Shown: piece after piece, positions 61,801-64,000 of the stretch
How the letters are laid out: each line of letters starts with the position of its first letter
Numbering within the stretch: the stretch's first letter is position 1
From: Marchantia polymorpha subsp. ruderalis
Taxonomy: Eukaryota > Streptophyta > Marchantiopsida > Marchantiales > Marchantiaceae
Reading direction: 5' to 3'
NCBI GenBank assembly: GCA_037833965.1
Contig: AP031351.1
Coordinates: 19,232,501 to 19,296,500, forward strand
Length of the DNA stretch: 64,000 nt
Translations under genes and position numbers: made by a program
The notes under the pieces: model-generated
The model's input: only the letters and a program-made list of their open reading frames with translations
Database searches by the model: none
Told to the model about the DNA's origin: nothing

Positions 61801-64000
61801 CCTTCGTTATGCTGAAACAACTGTAAATAGTTTGCGCGCACGCTGGTCGTTCTCCGCTCTTCCTCTCTGCCTTTTCTTTAGTCTTCTGTGAGGTTACAAT
61901 TTTTGAACATTGAAGTGGATGAAAATCACTTACATATTCGGGATGTTACGTTTTTACGGCTTGGGATGGTGTTCATCATTGACTCAGGCTCAAATACATG
62001 AAATTACCAAGTATTCAAAGAAGTGACGTGATGATTGTATGACGCTCTATGAGTATTTCCATTTTCGTCTTTTTTGTGAGTTACAGAACGAATCTACCGG
62101 GTTGCCCGAGCGACTCCGGAGTTATTGACAAAAGCCACAGGACGTGAGAAATGTTTTCTGGAACATTCTTGTCTTTTTGCCCTGGGTTCCACGTCGTGGT
62201 GAGAACGGTTGGAACCTTGAGATGGCTTTTCTAGAAGTTGAGCGATTGGCTGTCTCTTTTCCTTCAGTCTCGAACTGTGCCTTGTGGTTCAGGACCTGAA
62301 ACTTTATCTATATATACTTTTCATGTACATCGTTCAAACAAGTACCCGAACTAGATGGTTTCTCTCGTCGCAGTTTGCTGATTCCTTGTGGTTCAGGACC
62401 TGAAACTTTATCTATATATACTTCTCATGTACATCGTTCAAACAAGTACCCAAACTAGATGGTTTCTCTCGTCGCAGTTTGCTGATTTTCTGCAAGAGTT
62501 GGGGTGTCTTCCACAAAGTTGCAAAATCTAGTTCTGATCATTTTTTGCTAAGAAGCTTATAAACGTCTTCAAACGTTTCATTTCGGGCTCTGGAATCATG
62601 TGTTACATGATATTTGATTCCCGGTCGTACGGAGTTGATCTTTGGTTGTGGTACTTCATCTGTAAGCTTACTTGTTGCGACCAGGAGACTTTCTCTTCTT
62701 GCTTCTGTAGACTTTTGAAAGGACTAGTGGAAATTTTCAAATTGTCGCTACCTTTGCTGGAAGACTGCTCAATATCATCGTAAATTTGTGAATACAACTC
62801 AACTTGGTTCGTCCGTACAGTTGCCAGAGATGGAATTGCGCAATCCCGAATCTGTTTACTACCCCCATACTTGCGGAAGACGCCAGTACAGGATTGACGT
62901 TAAAAGAGCAGCCCTGAAAGATCCACCCGACCCGAAAATTGTGAGTTGTTCCTTCTTTCATAAGCATTTCCACAAGCCGACGCTCCTATGGGGATTTCAT
63001 GAGTAGGTTATGAATAGCGCTCGAAATAAGATGTTATTATGAAGAATATCTTGTTTAGGGCTAACGAGGTAAAGTATTTAAGTTTTGGAAATATGAGGAG
63101 TAAGATCTGTCGCAGGACTGGCCGATCATTTCTCTTAATCCCGATCTACAGGTTGTGGAGCACAAGGGTAGTTTGTCCCCTCAACAGATGCAGGCATTGC
63201 GATTAGCTTTCGATAAGCTCTCACCCGGTTATTATCGACGGTCGATGATCAACAGAGTCCAGATTCGCAGACTCATTCTGCTAGCCCGACTGGACCCTGA
63301 TTCTGAAATGGTATGTCTTCTCACTTACTGTTTTTAACGAAGCATGTGTGAAATCAAAATAAGCGATTGTAAAAATGATCGTCGTATTTTAATGGGTATG
63401 TAGCTCACTTGGTAGAGCGCTCGCCGTCCGCGCGAGAGGACAGGGTTCAAATCCCTGCATCTCCCAGCCCCTCACAGAATCATCGATTACTGAACATTCA
63501 CTGAGTTTGGACCCTGCGCTAATCATCTTCACTTGTCCTTCCCGTCAGTCTGTTTTTAAGACAGCTAGCATTATTTGGTGTTCACGAGGGCCATATCACA
63601 CTGAAAAACCTCTTCAAGCTAGTTCATTGCTTGGTTGGAAGTGACTGTTCGTTGTAACTGAACTGGAGCTTTCTTTTCGTAAGCATCGGGTGCCATGCCA
63701 AAACATCGGACATCGAACAAGCTGATTGCCCGGGATCGCGGCACATGTGGGAGAGTGGCCCCCGCCCTCCATACATAGAAATAAGCACCAGGGACATGGG
63801 AGGATCACTAACTAACTAACTAAGCCCTTTGAAGTATCCAAGTTGCTCTTACTATCATGATTCTGTGCTATTGCATTTGCAGGGTAAAAGGTTATTCATT
63901 AGTTTCCAGGAAGCCGCGATTCCGACAACTGGCCTCACCTACAACAATTTTATGAAGACTATTCTGCAATTCCACTATCCTCGAGAAGCAATGCCTTGCA
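58804..64000 (+). CDS. MORN-repeat protein, 3' partial
   Basis: Six exons fit with GT..AG introns, all phase 0: 58804-59724, 60430-60549, 60994-61236, 62821-62940, 63152-63310 and 63883 to the edge. The N-terminal 230 or so residues are acidic and low-complexity. MORN repeats then run across exons 1-3: KYVGDVLGGLPHGHGQHW, YEGAWEYGAKTGYGRMFYHNG, YRGHFKEGERHGRGAILYLDG, YDGEWFKGRRHGLG, YKGAWCKDNRDGWGAYYW, KYEGEW. Exons 4-6 encode a separate part (RRQYRIDVKRAALKDPPDP; RLAFDKLSPGYYRRSM; LFISFQEAAIPTTGL). MORN repeats often bind membranes or form structural rods and are common in axonemal proteins. A sperm-flagellum role would suit a bryophyte but is inference. A GTGAGT at 61095 is a possible alternative exon-3 donor. 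Confidence 0.8.
62280..62487. repeat. 104-bp tandem duplication in MORN intron 3
   Basis: Copies 62280-62383 and 62384-62487 differ at only two positions or so (for example TACTTTTCATG against TACTTCTCATG). The high identity suggests a recent duplication. Confidence 0.88.
63394..63465 (+). tRNA. tRNA-Ala-derived pseudo-tRNA in MORN intron 5
   Basis: A cloverleaf is visible: acceptor GGGTATG with CATCTCC (one mismatch and one GU), D arm GCTC/GAGC, anticodon stem CTCGC/GCGAG, T arm CAGGG/CCCTG with loop TTCAAAT. The body closely resembles plant tRNA-Ala. The anticodon loop is CGTCCGC: U33 is lost and the nominal anticodon is TCC, not an Ala one. The variable loop is one base short. It is probably inactive, though A- and B-box sequences are largely kept. 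It lies 83 bp into the intron, on the gene's strand. Confidence 0.6.

Noticed and set aside
1..64000. CRISPR array or prokaryotic operon structure
   Set aside because: No regular direct repeats with unique spacers and no tightly packed intronless gene sets; all supported host genes have spliceosomal introns.

Overview
The window looks like nuclear DNA of a land plant, most likely a bryophyte such as a liverwort of the Marchantia type. Supporting this are spliced plant-type genes (GT..AG introns), a plant NUP188 3' end, a pair of secreted bulb-type lectins, and plant Ty3/gypsy and Ty1/copia retroelements. The species is an inference. Nothing suggests a bacterial, organellar or viral contig.

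Layout. 1-2033: the last three exons of a NUP188-like nucleoporin gene (+). 2034-15103: AT-rich, then mixed-composition DNA with no gene I can support, only stem-loops and weak open frames. 15104-45981: a deep nest of retrotransposons. 45982-57679: a divergent pair of paralogous two-exon bulb-lectin genes (47598-48409 on -, 52067-52807 on +) in otherwise AT-rich DNA, with a 775-bp non-autonomous hAT element (50881-51655) ending about 220 bp upstream of the second gene's TATA box. 58804-64000: a MORN-repeat gene (+), six exons visible and running off the window, with a tandem duplication in intron 3 and a tRNA-Ala-derived pseudo-tRNA in intron 5.

The nest can be ordered from its junctions. A copia element is the oldest layer on the right. 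A gypsy element (G4, 27901-43899, short LTRs, TSD TAAC) landed inside its reverse transcriptase, and the copia frame resumes exactly after G4. G4 was itself hit by a 4.46-kb solo LTR (30225-34682, TSD ATTTC) inside gag, by a truncated gypsy element with its 5' LTR (G3, about 35745-38431), and by an ORF-bearing fragment (5a, 38432-40991). To the left, gypsy element G2 (15277-25718, TSD GTACA) carries gypsy element G1 (15763 to about 21481) nested in its 3' LTR. All polyproteins are broken, by deletion, stop codons or changed catalytic residues.

The most unusual item is the solo LTR. Its ends match the bona fide 3' LTR of G1, but it encloses a long intact reading frame (31184-33334, -; 715 codons) in the sense direction of the LTR. 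The protein is neither gag nor pol: it has a conserved N-terminal domain, a low-complexity linker and a long coiled coil. Two decayed relatives (5a and 5b) each follow a TG-starting, T-rich terminus. This suggests a protein family that travels inside LTRs or LTR-like termini. A second cross-element signal is a module of about 130 bp with a GCTCGTT..AACGAGC palindrome, present about eight times in two otherwise different LTR families.
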